Source: Eumeta japonica (taxonomy: Eukaryota; Arthropoda; Insecta; Lepidoptera; Psychidae). From it: a stretch of 64,000 bases of DNA. Position 1 is the stretch's first letter; the number at the start of each line of letters is the position of its first letter. Positions 34,800 through 47,400 of the stretch are shown here, one piece after another. Made by a program: the position numbers and the translations under genes. The notes beneath the pieces were generated by a model. That model was not told where the DNA came from and searched no databases. It worked only from the letters and a program-made list of their open reading frames with translations. Location of the stretch: assembly GCA_005406025.1 (NCBI GenBank), contig BGZK01002064.1:1-64000 (forward strand), written 5' to 3'.

Positions 34800-35375
34800 C
34801 ACATATTTCATCCATCAATTCTAGGTGCTTTTTTGTCTGTCTTCGATACTGATACTGGCGATATTGGTCCCAAGAACTATGAAGCTTTTGCTTGTTTTTC
34901 TGAATTTTTTTTAAGTTAATAAAATATATCTGAATGTTTGAAAATCTAAGTTTTCATAGCAAAAGTTAAAAAATTTTATCCCGTGTATTTGTCTACATTA
35001 CAGGCCATACTCCAATTGCAAGTGTAAGTTTGTAATCACAAACAAAATATTTTTCATAGGGCATAAGAATGAATTAACGATTTTCAAATTTTTCTTTTAG
35101 TTGAACTAGGAGACCTTCTAGACAAACATATTTCTAGGTATATAGGAAGTACTCTACAGATTTTGATTCTCAAAATATGAGGCATACATGGCCATATTTT
35201 TTGGTTATGATTTATAACCTTGATTTTTTTACTGTTCCAGGGGAGTCTAGACCTAAGTATTTGGCATTAATTTAAACTTAATACCTCCATGCATCCCTGA
35301 GACAAATTGTCTTCACAGACAGATGGACAATGCTGTGATCCTATAAGGATTCCTTTTCCCTGTAGAGGTAACTAT
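34800..35375 (+). repeat. dispersed repeat family R2, copy 2
   Basis: Same landmark order and orientation as 11280-11945: TTTTTGTCTGTCTTCGATAC + TGATACTGGCGA, ACTCCAATTGCAAGTGTAAG + TTTGTAATCA, GGAAGTACTCTACAGATTTT, GGCCATATTTTTTGG, CACAGACAGATGGACAATG. It lies in the 3' flank of HBS1 and is not part of that gene. Confidence 0.6.
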
Positions 35376-35794
35376 AAAAATAAAACAGCTGAATATTATG
35401 TATCTGGAACATTTATAATTAAAATAATTATGTATTAAATACATGTGAAGTTATGTACAGATTATACTATTGCATAATGGATAAGGTTTAATATATATAA
35501 AAGAACCAATTATAAAATTGCTCACAATTCAAGTATGTGGTATATGTAACATTAAATTAAGGAAACACATCTTCAATTTTGAAATATTAATATAAATCAA
35601 GTATATAATAACTACTTATGTAACATCAGAAGGATTGTGAATAATCCAATTTGCAAATGAATAATAATTCAGATAAAGATAAGTATTGTTAAATAATGAT
35701 ATTTATACACCAGTAATGAATATTGTAACATCATAATTACAATAACTATAAATTCAAATACAATTAAAAATCACAAAATAGTACTTTCAATAAC

Positions 35795-35800
35795 TTTATT
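35795..35800 (-). terminator. polyadenylation signal for HBS1
   Basis: AATAAA on -, about 70 nt beyond the HBS1 stop codon, within an AT-rich 3' region. Confidence 0.55.
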
Positions 35801-35868
35801 GAAAATCATTATAAATAATATTATGATAAAATTTTTAATAACTAATTACATTGCTGCATTAAATATCA

Positions 35869-37896
35869 TTAGGGATAAATATCAGTTATCAGGCCAGCAG
35901 CTATAGTAGTGCCTGCTACTCTCAACATAACCCTACCTAACTCCTTCACATCTTTGTATTTTTCAACACATATCGGCCTGCAAACTTCAATGTCGACAAC
36001 AGCCACAGAATTATTACCTAAGCATCTAGGTTTCTTTTTCAATACTTCACCTGTACTCTTATTAAGTAATGCCTTTAATTTGATAATATTTGCAGATTCT
36101 ACCAGTGATTGATGATGAATAAGAACCGGATAGCCTTTGGTTATAGGAGCTTTGACATTGAAAACAACAATCCTTGATTCAAAACGGGAAACAACAGGTA
36201 CTGTAAGCACTGGATCGCTTAAAATGAAACCAACTGACACATTCTGCATATCCACACCAGAAAGACTTACGCTCGTTTGGTCTCCAGCAAACGCAACATT
36301 TGATGGAAGATCATTTATAAAGATACTTCTGACTTCGGCAGGCTCCTTTGTTGGGCAGACCAAGACTTTATCACCTTTATTAAGCACTCCTGTTTCAATC
36401 CTTCCTGCAACACAAAACCCTGAACCAATTCCTTTAAAAATATTGTTAACTGACATTCGTAAAGGTTTAGAAATAGGTCTCTCTGGTATGTTAAATTTAT
36501 CAACAACATCCAAAAGGCAAGGTCCAGAATACCACTTCAACAATTCTGATTCACTAGGTGGTTTCACCAAATTTTCTCCAGTGAGGCCAGAACAAGGCAC
36601 AAAAGTAACATCTGCTTCTTTAAAACCGGCTTGTTTAAGAAAACTTTTTAATTTCTTAGTAATTTCATTAAACCTTTCTTCTGACCAGTTGGAGGTATCC
36701 AATTTATTTATGGCAACAGCTAATTGACCAACTCCTAAAGATCTTACCAACAAAGCGTGTTCTCGAGTTTGGCCTCCAAGATCGAAACCTGATTCAAATT
36801 CTCCTCTGGTAGCATCAACAACTAACAAAGCAACATCAGCTTGTGCAGCACCAGTTATCATATTAGGAATAAAGTCTGCATGTCCAGGTGCATCTAGTAT
36901 CGTAACTCTTTTAGTTTTTGTCTCAAATTGAGCTCGACCAACATCCATTGTAATACCTCGAACTCTCTCCTCACCAGTTTCATCCAAAACCCAAGCATAC
37001 ATGAAGCTTTGTTTTCCAATTTTTTTGCTCTCTTGCTCATATTTATGCAATGTTCTTTGACTGACTTCTCCCATTTCACATAATAATCTGCCCATTAATG
37101 TAGATTTACCAGCATCCACATGTCCTATTACAACAATATACAAATGATCTTTTTCTGTACCTCGTTCATTGTTGTATTGCACTTTCGGATCTAATTTATT
37201 TTCTTTCTGTTTGGCTACGACTTTACTTTCCTCATTTGATTGATGCTGCAGTCTGGGTGATGACCTTCCAGTAGCCGGAGATTGATCTCTTGGAGTGTTT
37301 GGCCCACTGCTTAACTTATTGTTTTGTTCAACTTTAAAACCCTTAACTACATTTAAACTTTTAGGTTCTAAAGTTGCTATAATTTTTGGAGCACCATCAG
37401 TAGATATAATTGGTGCTGGTGTAACATGAGTAATGGGCTCAAATTGTATGGTGGGCTTAGTAAAATCTTTCTTTTTATTTTTGTTTAAAATCTCATCCAA
37501 GGATTTTGTGAAATCAAAATGATGTTTCAGAACGGATTGGATAAGTGTATTATCCGAAATTGTATCACCAAGGACATTACGAAGTTCATCCAAACAGGAC
37601 ATCAATTTCGCCTCATCATCTTCATCGAGATTCAAACTACGAAGATCTATTGATTCGCGACGTTCTAAAGGTGTATGAGGTGAATCTATAGTTTCGTTTT
37701 CAACTTCTTCCTGTATGTCATCGCGACCTTCCATGAAATGCGCAATAGCATGCCGGTTGCGAGACGGATCATACATCCATTGTGCTGCATCACTAGGTGA
37801 CAAGCAGCTTTCTTCTTCCACAGAATGACCATATACATCATCATAATCATAATCGTCAGAATAGCTTCTGTTTCTTACATTTCGGTGACGCGCCAT
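35869..37896 (-). CDS. HBS1: HBS1-like translational GTPase
   Basis: An intact 675-codon single-exon gene. HBS1 is an eRF3/EF-1alpha-type GTPase that, with Pelota (Dom34), recognises stalled ribosomes in the cytosol and triggers no-go and nonstop rescue. Seen in the sequence: an acidic/Tyr-rich N-terminus (SYSDDYDYDDVYG), a probable HBS1 N-terminal helical domain (about 85-140, DEAKLMSCLDELRNVLGD), a charged linker, then the G domain with G1 GHVDAGKST (258-266), GITMD (314-318), DAPGH (335-339), NKLD (397-400) and SGL (436-438). EF-Tu-like domains II and III follow to TTIAAGLITDIYP. The MFVD-type eRF3 features are absent and HBS1 is the best fit; eRF3 or EF-1alpha are unlikely because of the N-terminus. 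The start ATG is the first in frame and gives the expected N-terminal domain. Lack of introns could mean natural intron loss or an ancient retrocopy, but the frame is undamaged. Confidence 0.95.
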   Translation of the reverse strand: MARHRNVRNRSYSDDYDYDDVYGHSVEEESCLSPSDAAQWMYDPSRNRHAIAHFMEGRDDIQEEVENETIDSPHTPLERRESIDLRSLNLDEDDEAKLMSCLDELRNVLGDTISDNTLIQSVLKHHFDFTKSLDEILNKNKKKDFTKPTIQFEPITHVTPAPIISTDGAPKIIATLEPKSLNVVKGFKVEQNNKLSSGPNTPRDQSPATGRSSPRLQHQSNEESKVVAKQKENKLDPKVQYNNERGTEKDHLYIVVIGHVDAGKSTLMGRLLCEMGEVSQRTLHKYEQESKKIGKQSFMYAWVLDETGEERVRGITMDVGRAQFETKTKRVTILDAPGHADFIPNMITGAAQADVALLVVDATRGEFESGFDLGGQTREHALLVRSLGVGQLAVAINKLDTSNWSEERFNEITKKLKSFLKQAGFKEADVTFVPCSGLTGENLVKPPSESELLKWYSGPCLLDVVDKFNIPERPISKPLRMSVNNIFKGIGSGFCVAGRIETGVLNKGDKVLVCPTKEPAEVRSIFINDLPSNVAFAGDQTSVSLSGVDMQNVSVGFILSDPVLTVPVVSRFESRIVVFNVKAPITKGYPVLIHHQSLVESANIIKLKALLNKSTGEVLKKKPRCLGNNSVAVVDIEVCRPICVEKYKDVKELGRVMLRVAGTTIAAGLITDIYP

Positions 37897-38430
37897 TGCA
37901 ATTTTTAAAGCAATACAATGTGTATCCTATACATATGTTGATACAATAATTCACATAATGGAAATTTAGAGTTACACCTGACTTTTACAATGCAGACGTT
38001 AACTCTTACACATGGATGACAAATTTGACGTTTCGGTTTTACGTTTATTGACAAATGTTGAAATGACATTTTTTTTCATTCATAAGCAAAGGTAAAATAT
38101 TGTATAATATATTAAATTGTTAATGATTAACGTAGCCTTAAAATTACACATTCACATTGAAAAATGTGCAAATATAGATCTACGGGCGTAATTTTGTATT
38201 TATTATAATGATTTTATAACTAACAGATCACCAAAACGCAGACAATTCACAAAACAAGTTCAATTAAAACTAATATTAATGTATTGTACGCGCTAATGAA
38301 ATACAGTACAATTACGTTAAAAGTTAAAGTACATAAAACAAAATCCTCCACAATGTTTTTTTGCGCTTGTCGAGAAGGATTGATAAATTGATTCATGAGC
38401 TCAATTTACATAAAAAAAAGGAAAAAGACT
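37897..38430. promoter_or_regulatory. HBS1 upstream region
   Basis: The 534 bp between the HBS1 start and the next signal on the same strand should hold the HBS1 promoter. No clear TATA box or DRE motif was seen; composition is AT-rich. Confidence 0.3.
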
Positions 38431-38436
38431 TTTATT
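38431..38436 (-). terminator. possible polyadenylation signal
   Basis: AATAAA on -, about 120 nt beyond the stop of the small membrane-protein frame at 38556. Supports a real 3' end there. Confidence 0.35.
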
Positions 38437-38555
38437 AAGTGCTCAAAGAAAATATACAAAAATCCTTATATTAGTATTTGTGACAAAAGAAAGTATCAAT
38501 TTCATAACCTCTCCATAGCAGTTAATTGAATAATGCGTCAGCTTTCATAATAGGT

Positions 38556-38825
38556 TTAAAAACCTACAACATTGAATTTCCGCAAGGAGAAACAACAGCC
38601 ACATAAAATGGCCCTATCCTGCTTATGCATATTATTACAATAAACTCCCACAAAGAACAGTAATGAGACCAAAAGAAAAGAGAACCAACCCATTACATAT
38701 TTAACATTCAATATCAACGCCAGTGTCATGCATAAATTTTCCCCTGAACTGATTGTGAAGTATATATACTCACAATATTCATATAGTTCGTGTACTGCAT
38801 TAAAATTAATGTAAAATGGTATCAT
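38556..38825 (-). CDS. possible small membrane protein / terminal exon
   Basis: An 89-codon frame whose second half reads like a membrane protein: VMGWFSFLLVSLLFFVGVYC is one clear transmembrane helix, followed by a basic, Cys-rich tail (MHKQDRAILCGCCFSLRKF). On - a splice acceptor (ATCAGTTCAG) precedes GGGAAAATTTATGC, so the real coding exon may begin near 38755, and upstream exons could lie towards 39-39.8 kb, divergent from RagA. A polyadenylation signal follows at a sensible distance. I do not recognise the family; a chance ORF is possible. Confidence 0.35.
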   Translation of the reverse strand: MIPFYINFNAVHELYEYCEYIYFTISSGENLCMTLALILNVKYVMGWFSFLLVSLLFFVGVYCNNMHKQDRAILCGCCFSLRKFNVVGF

Positions 38826-40030
38826 TATAGTTAAATAAAAACGTATTGTTAGTTTTCATTATACTTTTTCTATTCGTTTCTATCCATCCCCAAGAATAAG
38901 TTTAAATCGTCGCTTTATGAAATACTGAAACTGAAATAAATATTTTAAATTAAAATATATTTAAATATCGATTTAATTCAAGTTCACCAAATACAACATT
39001 ACCGACGCGAGTATTACGCCTTAAATCATTGACTGCCTTTGAAAAAAGTGACCTTAATTATACAAAAATGTCACAACTCATACGGTTACACATAAAGCCC
39101 AGTGTCCCAAGATACACACAAAATATTATTGTCAAAACAACCAAATACCTACTAATTGATTGTTTGCTCGAAACAGATTAAATGTTTAGAATAGAAATGC
39201 AAATAACATATATTTGAAATATAAATATCAACAAAAAAATGTCTTAGAATAAATACATTATCGTTAACAATTAGAACCATCGAACACAAAATCAATGGGC
39301 GTGCTTCACTTCCGTCTTTCATCTATTTTTAATTCATTGTATTATAAAAATTATAATGTAAGATTATATTACAAATAATAATGAACATCGATAGGTTTTC
39401 TAAGCCAATATTTACTAAAATTTAATTGAAGTATAACTTCTTGTGTTACACTTCAACGTTTTTACATAGATCGGTACAAGTTACAAAATTGTATCAAATT
39501 AAGTTACAGAATTATTAAAATATATTTATGAAATCGTACATTGATGCACTATATACCTTAGTTTCGAATCATCAAATATGAATCGCATCTGATAGTATTT
39601 CAATGTTGAGTTAGTACTCTGAGTTTCAACTAGATGCTGTCATTCTTCGGCAATACAATTAATTGACGTACTGTCATTAGTTGACACAATGACAAAAGTC
39701 GCAAAAAGATTTCAACAATATACTCTATGGATACTAAGAGTTCAACAGCTTGACTCAGAGATGTTAAATTACTTCTACAAAGTTTATTTCTTTTGAGGGT
39801 CATTTATTCAGTATTTTGTCATTTGTTACGTATATGTTGCTTATTCAAGGGATTGTATATTAATTATTTTATGTGTGCATTAATTAATAGTTAAACATAT
39901 AACTTCAGTTACAATAATCAAACCTTTGGACAGATAAGTGGGTTGTGTAATAAACATATTCCCCGGGACACTTAGTTCAAGTTACTTAAAATATAAATAT
40001 ACACGTTTTCGTATCATAAAATCAAGAATA
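38826..40030. promoter_or_regulatory. RagA upstream region
   Basis: It should contain the RagA promoter and possibly the first exons of a divergent - strand gene. A 35-codon + frame starting MTKVAKRFQQYTLWILRVQQ (39691-39798) is the only notable short ORF. No TATA box or other core motif is obvious. The frame upstream of RagA is open back to 39938, but conservation starts at [12 protein letters not shown]. Confidence 0.35.
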
Positions 40031-43000
40031 ATGAAGAAAAAGGTACTACTAATGGGAAAAAGTGGGTCTGGTAAAACCAGTATGAGGTCCATTATATTTG
40101 CAAATTACATAGCCAGAGATACCAGAAGATTGGGAGCAACAATTGACGTGGAACATTCACATGTCCGATTTCTTGGTAACCTTGTACTCAACTTATGGGA
40201 TTGCGGCGGTCAGGAGGCCTTCATGGAAAATTATTTTGCTTCACAAAGAGACAATATTTTTCGAAACGTTGAAGTTCTGATTTATGTTTTTGATGTAGAG
40301 AGTCGTGAACTGGAAAAAGATACACATTACTATCAATCATGCTTGGAAGCAATCTTACAGAATTCACCAGAAGCAAGGATATTCTGTTTAGTGCACAAAA
40401 TGGATCTTCTTCCGGAAGATCAAAGGGATAAAATATTTCGCGAAAGAGAAGAAGACTTAAAAAGACTGTCCAAACCACTCGAATGCACATGTTTTAGAAC
40501 TAGTATATGGGATGAAACACTTTACAAGTAAATATACTATTATTTTTGCTATACTTTTAAGATTTTTGGGTTTGAAAAGAACTTTGTTTTGGAAATCCTA
40601 TTTTGTCAGCATCTTTTTATTAAAACGTGCAAAATAAAACGAAAGATACAAAAACATTAATTACTGCCATAAAGTTATTAAAACCATGTTCAATGGTGCT
40701 AACATATTTTTGCCAGTGATATCAAATAATGTTCACAAAATTCAATACATTTTTTTATATTCAATACATTGATTGCACTGATATATATTCCACTGCTATG
40801 TGCATTTTCCTTAACCAGTAATAATTTACTCAGTGATCTATAATCACTCTGATATTTTACAAAAGGAACAATTATAAAGACAAAACAATTTTATTATATT
40901 AAAAAATAAATTAGTGCATGTCAAATAAACATTTACTCAAAATTTCTGTGATTCAATAGGGAGCTTCTGGAATAAAAATTAAAAAGATGAAAATTGAACC
41001 AAGTATTGTAGACTAGAATACATGAATAATGATCCCAAAACACTATACTATATTTCTAGCAATAGTTCTATATTCAAAAAGTATCGATCAACAGTTATAT
41101 AACTAAGTAGAAACCTCAGGATATTCAAACTATTATTAAGTTCTATTTACTAAAAGTATGATATTTTTTGTGATTTTAATCATTTTATATTAAATGTCCA
41201 GATTTGTAAGGAAAGATCTCATTATAAGAAGTAATATAGCCATATTGACAATAAGTACTTTGTAACCATAACCACTAAAGAACCAATGATAGCTTAGTGT
41301 TTTGTGGTTAAAGTCACCAAGTGTACACAGGAGATGCAAGTTCGGGTCCTGTTGCCAACAACGCTACGTTTTTTTGTGACTCGTAGCAGATTAAAATATT
41401 AGTTATTACCTGTTTCATGATAATTAGTAACATGACGAAATCATTATATTGAGGGCAATCACACCAATCTTCTGTGTGTGAAGTTTTCTAGATATTGTCA
41501 ATATTAAATCACCGAAAGAATATAATCAAATCTTGTCCTTTAATTGAAAATAGTCCTTGTTCTGTAGTTATGGGCTGTATAAGTTAATAAAACATTTGTT
41601 TTTTGATATAATACATTCTGATAAATTTTTACTACTTTTTAGAATTAAGTGTCTTGATATATAAAGTCAATTTTTTTTTCAGAGCTTGGTCAAGTATAGT
41701 TTATAAGTTAATACCTAACGTCAAAGCTTTGGAATCCTCTCTCAAACAGTTTGCTACCATTGTTGATGCAGATGAGGTAAATACAATTATTATAAATGTT
41801 AGAATTTATTATAATTTTTTGGCATTGAAAAAGCATGCTAATTCATATTTGGTGGTAATGCATTTTGTATTTCGAATAGAGTGTGTAACATCATATATTC
41901 ACTTATAATTATTGTACTTTTTTTTTCTTCATAAGGCATGACCTCACAAAATGCTTAATGATTTGTGAAATTTATGGCAGAGAAAGTGTATTTGTAAATT
42001 TTTTAAACCAAAAGCAATCAAGAAGGAAACACTAAGTCTCAAAACCAATGAGTGACTTGGAAATGAACTATAATTTCAAAAGACCAGAAATTGCAAAGAT
42101 ACCAAATGTAAATTCATCTTTTATTTTTCTTAATGAGAATACATTAGAGACATGGCTTAAAAATCCAGAATAGTATTACCAGATTTCCTCCTTTTGTTTT
42201 GTATCTTGATTCGCTCGGGACACATGCCGCTAGCACACTGAGCGAAAAGCTGAAAAACATGTTTTTGATCACCAGTGGCAAGAATATAAAGATGCTATTA
42301 TGGAAGTAAAAAGTATTCTATCACAATATACTTTTCAATTTTTAATATACTGTCAGGAATCTTCTACTTTAAAGGACAGTTTTTGTCTATATATTAAAGA
42401 TAGATATGAACTTTGCACATATTATTTAATTCCACATAGTTTTTGATATGAAATGTTTATAGATAAGGTTTAATAACTAGATCAAACTTTAGTGTGCGAT
42501 ATTTTCATCCTAAATTTAGATTCACTATACAGCTGTGACATTTTCACTGACCAAAATGTACTGTTTAGGTTCAAATAGCTTGAGCATGTAAATGAAGGAA
42601 ATGTAGTAATATACCGAGATTGGGGTTCGTTTTCACACGAATATGTGCAGCTAGGGTATGTTTCACAAAAAAGCGCTTGCTAGATTACCTAGACTTGATT
42701 AATATTGGTAAAATGCATTTACAACAAAAACTTGTATATGCATTTATAAAGAGCTTAACAATCTCAACTGTTTGACTGGCATATTTCTAATTTTCTAAAA
42801 GTTTCCAAAGTAGCATCTTTGTTGCTTGTGCACTGGTAAAAAAAATTTCCTTGAAATATTTAACTGATATATTAAAGCCAAGCAACTATAACTTGATATT
42901 GGCAATTTCAGTAGACAAATCTTATACACGTGTAAATCCTTTTATTTAGCTAATCAAAACTTTTTAGGTATTACTTTTTGAACGCGCTACATTCCTGGTG

Positions 43001-44442
43001 GTATCACACTGCCAACGGCGGCCGCACCGTGATGCTCATCGCTTCGAAAAGGTGTCCAACATCATTAAACAATTCAAACTGTCATGTTCCAAACTTGCAG
43101 CACAGTTCCAGAGTATGGAGGTATTCATGACTTTTTATTTTCTGACATGATACATTATATCCAATCTATACTATTGCAAATATATTAGTTATTTTATCTC
43201 AATTGCTACTACTTTAATAAATTTTTATTAATTGAAACTATATGTATAAATGAAGGCACTACAATATTCTAATTCAGTTTCCATTCACTTACATATACCA
43301 GAGTAATCTAAAATTATTCAGACTTATTAAGAATAGATGTCAATACAGTTTTTATATAAACCATTTTGAAACTTGTTTCTAAAAAATTAGGTTTTCCAAC
43401 AAAAGTTAAAATGAAAGATAAAATTACACTATTGATGTGGTGACATGCAGAGAGGTTATTGTTTTTCTCACTTCTGATTTTTCTTATCAATTTAAATCAG
43501 ATAATTCCAACATGTCAAGTTAAAGGCAATTTAATAATGTAGGTTTAACGATGTCAAGTTAGGTGGGCAGATGAGCCTATTTTTTTTTATCACAACAGGT
43601 TAATTTTCTATATTTAATCAGTTGAAACTTTTTTGCTTGAGAAAGAGTGAAATGCAGTATTTTTTTTATTAAAAAAATATGATTATTCTATTTAAAAAAT
43701 GACGATTAGAAAGAGTGTACTAAGAAACACTAACCCAGAGCTTAGTTGAGTCATGTAAAATGATTATGAAAATCCATTTCATTTTTTGTAAATATAATTT
43801 TTTTATTATTAGTTTACTTTTTACGTTCTTTCAATGATATAACATTAGTAGCAATAGATAACCCTGGTCATTCCAGAAAGATATATCAATCAATCACATC
43901 ATTTTTTTCTGTTTAAGAATTGTTTGTAAATATACGAGTTATAAATTAATATAGACATAAATTGTTGCACTGTTCAATGCCACATAAATTTTTCTCATTA
44001 ATTATGGAATAAAATTAAGTTGTTTATCAAAAATAGAAAATTTGGATTTTAAGTCAAATGGTTATATATTATTTCTACACTATTTTACTTATATCAATCT
44101 ATTCATATGAAATTATAATTTTATATGGAAACAAGTTGACAATATAAATTATGAAATCAAGGTGTACTGATTTTAAGTGAAATGTTTAAATATTGTTATC
44201 ACACATATGATGTATCATGAAAGGAATTTAATCACTCTTCCAGTAATAACCCAAAAATTTTTCAGGTTCGCAACAGTGTGTTTGCAGCTTTCATAGATGG
44301 TTTCACCAGCAACACATATGTGATGGTCGAGATGTCAGATCCCAAAATACCGTCCGAAGCCACTCTGATTAATATCCGCAACGCTCGCAAACATTTTGAA
44401 AAGTTAGAAAAGGTCTCATCTTCGCCACCTCAATACCATTAA
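40031..44442 (+). CDS. RagA: Rag GTPase A (RagA/Gtr1 family), four exons
   Basis: Exons: 40031-40527, 41683-41776, 42968-43120 and 44266-44442. All introns are GT-AG, lengths sum to 921 nt and give 306 aa. RagA pairs with RagC/D on the lysosome and, in its GTP form, recruits TORC1 when amino acids are plentiful. Exon 1 carries the G domain: G1 GKSGSGKTS (residues 8-16), the [12 protein letters not shown] switch region, WDCGGQ (G3) and HKMD (G4). Exon 1 ends in mid-codon (AA|GTAAAT) and joins A|GCTTGG to give YKAW, exactly as in the family. Exon 3 starts [11 protein letters not shown] and exon 4 VRNSVFAAF; together they form the roadblock-type C-terminal dimerisation domain, ending HFEKLEK and a short tail. 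The start was chosen at MKKK because the frame upstream is not conserved. The sequence is close to animal RagA and not RagC. Introns 1-3 (1155, 1191 and 1145 bp) are AT-rich. Confidence 0.96.
41285..41365 (+). repeat. tRNA-derived SINE head in RagA intron 1
   Basis: ATGATAGCTTAGTG (A-box-like) and AAGTTCGGGTCCTG (B-box-like), spaced as in tRNA-derived promoters. Not a complete tRNA. Confidence 0.5.
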
Positions 44443-47400
44443 AAGACTAATAAATAGATAGTGCAATATTATGTTGAAAATCTTTAATGAAACTCTGATA
44501 AAACTGCAAATTATTTTCTTGTAAAAAATATTTTAATCTAATCCATGTCTACAAAATTATAAATGTATGCATCCTTTTTTATTTTTAATACGTTTATGAT
44601 ATCATTATTATAGAAAAAGAAAAGTATCTTGTGCAGTGGTTTTAACATTTGTATTTATTGTTTGGTAATATTTGAGTTTCATATCTTCTTTCAAAAATTC
44701 ATATATATCAATAAAAAATGTACACTGCTGATTTGTTTGTAACCTTTAGTTATTCCTACTAAAATGCCCATTATTTGATTGAAACATATTTATTGCTAAA
44801 AATTGGCTATTACATATACACAAAATTTTTGCATATCTATAAAAATAAATATATTTATATGCAAAATTATTTGTACAGATTGATATATACTACACGGAAC
44901 ACTAGCTTTTAAGGCACTTTAGATTATAAATGTTTTAAAATTTATTATACACTCTAAATCTAAATGTGTTATGCTGATTTACCCATTTTATTTTTCCTTC
45001 AGTACACACATAATATATATTTGTGTACATGCTATGTCATTCCACTATCATCGTCTAGAAATTAAAAAAAATTCAATAATACCCACATATTTAAAAATAG
45101 ATTTTAGATCAAAATTTATGATAAAAATTTTACAATTTATACATGGATGTAAAAAATAGGCAGACGAGCTGTCACTAAACAACAATTGCAAGTGTCAGCA
45201 TAATAACACACTAAAATAGCTGTAAATATATGTTTATGACTCATATGGTTATAGTGAGCTTAGAGGTGTTTGTGTCAATTGGCACTTAGCAATAATCTAT
45301 CTGCCTATTTTTTAATCTACGAATTGATATGTAACTGTATTGAAACTATGAAAAGAACAAAAGTTTTAATGTGCAATAATTGTTCAACCTAATTTTTTTC
45401 TTATTCTATTGTTTTTGCTATACAAATTTGTAAATATTATTGTTGAATATATTCAAAAAGAGACCAATAATTGGCATAACACTGTTTATCATTCTGTAAG
45501 ACAATACAAAATTTATAAAATGTGTAAATAATAACCTGATACAATGTGCCAAGCGCAATCGCTTGTTAACAAATATTTTAATTGTAATGCGTTTTAGCAG
45601 TAAACAAGACACTATTTGCTGTCTCTGATTGATTTTTAAGACAGTTATGTTCGTTATCAACTCGAGTAACTTTATATTTCCAAATAGAAACTCTGAAATT
45701 TAATACTTCAATACTTTACTATTTCCGATTATGCTACTCAGGTGTATTGTATGAAATCAACAAATAGAATAAACACCAAAAGTAGCTGACGAGGGCCAAT
45801 ATTGTTTTGATTGTGGTCATGTAATGGGCTTGCGAGGGGAACTTTAAAATGGGCATTTTCTTGTTAAAAACAAACGAATTAGGTCATCGATCTCAATATT
45901 AATCCAATTTTCCAAAAAAAAATAATATAAGATGTTAAATTTTATTTTTTACCATCGGTGGGTCATTTCTGAGTGTTAGTTCGTTTATTCAAAATTTTTT
46001 CTACAAAATATACAGCTATTCTAATTTAGATATAGATTTTTTTTATTTATACTTGACTAAAGTTAAGTTATAAATTACTGCAGTTTTATTTAAATAAATT
46101 GTCAACACGTTTACAAAAAAAAAATCAAATATTCTACTTGGCTAGCTTTCACGATTGTATACTTGATAAGTTGTTATGCACTTCTTGCAACTCACTGTAC
46201 TTTAAAACTCCTTTGCAATTGGGTTTTTCTTGAAATGCAGCATCTTGCTCAAATGGAAATGGTATGGAAGAAATCATTAATAATCCTTTTTTAGGATCTA
46301 TTTTTCAATTTTTACTATTACTCCCATCACTTTTTTATTTTTATGAGTTAATTAAGTGGAATAAGATGATTTCCTAGTTAAAAAAAAATAAAAAATTTAG
46401 ATCTTTAATTAATGATATGGACATTATTACCTCACTTCTTGTTAGGAACCACTTTTACATTTTTATATTTAATTATTTAAATTCGTAAATTGTATATTCT
46501 ATAAAATATCCATGGCACTTAATTTAAATGTATAATTCTAAATTGTTCAGTTACCGTAAAAATAATGCCTGAGATCAAAATTTGAATAGTTGAATTAATA
46601 ACTTCATCTTGAAATAGTATAAAATAATCTCTTTCTGTATCTCTGAAATGTAAAGTAGTAAATACCTATTGAACTCGGGTATTGTATATTTAGTAATACA
46701 TATCTAACTTATGCATCTATTTTTTTTTCATATTTGTCCATATAATCGCTAAAACTTGAGAAATTAGCCAAACAATTAATTTGCCTGTCACAATGGTGCA
46801 AGTTTATAGTTAAAAATAAGCAATAAGACTTTAAAAAATTTTGGAAGACTATATGAAATCCCATTTGTGCTGATAACAATGACTAAGAAGATTTTTTGAT
46901 AGTTGACTTATCAGCTTTTGACACATCGTGGCACATGTTCAACATGTTTTTAGATGAACGGAGATAGAAATTATGATAAATGTTACAATAGTAAAGTAGA
47001 AGTAATTAAATGCTACTCTTTATGTGAAATTCACTTATATTTCAAAGCTTTACTTGACTATATATATTTTCTGCATAAGTTTGATATTGTTATTAATAAA
47101 GGTAACTGTAACTTTCAAGAATGGCTGTAATCCTATGTTAAGTTCTTTTTATTTTATTTGAATACATTGAATTATAATATTTTCAATATAATGTTTCATT
47201 ATTCATCAATCTATAATATTTTCCATTTGTAATATAATACCTTTCAATTAATACCTCACCTCTACACATACATTTATTTTTATTTGCAAAACATCATTAA
47301 AACTTTGAAATTTATATAAACATGCTTTATTTTTTATCTTTCTATAAAACAATATTCAATGGATTACGTAAGAAAGAACGTCTAGTTTGCGGCATTAATA

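Noticed and set aside
36137..36727. 196-codon + ORF
   Set aside because: Antisense shadow of the HBS1 coding sequence.
40221..40490. 89-codon - ORF
   Set aside because: Antisense shadow of RagA exon 1.
41935..42960. Possible degenerate coding sequence in RagA intron 2
   Set aside because: Several short amino-acid stretches looked protein-like, but stops are frequent and no family motif could be named.
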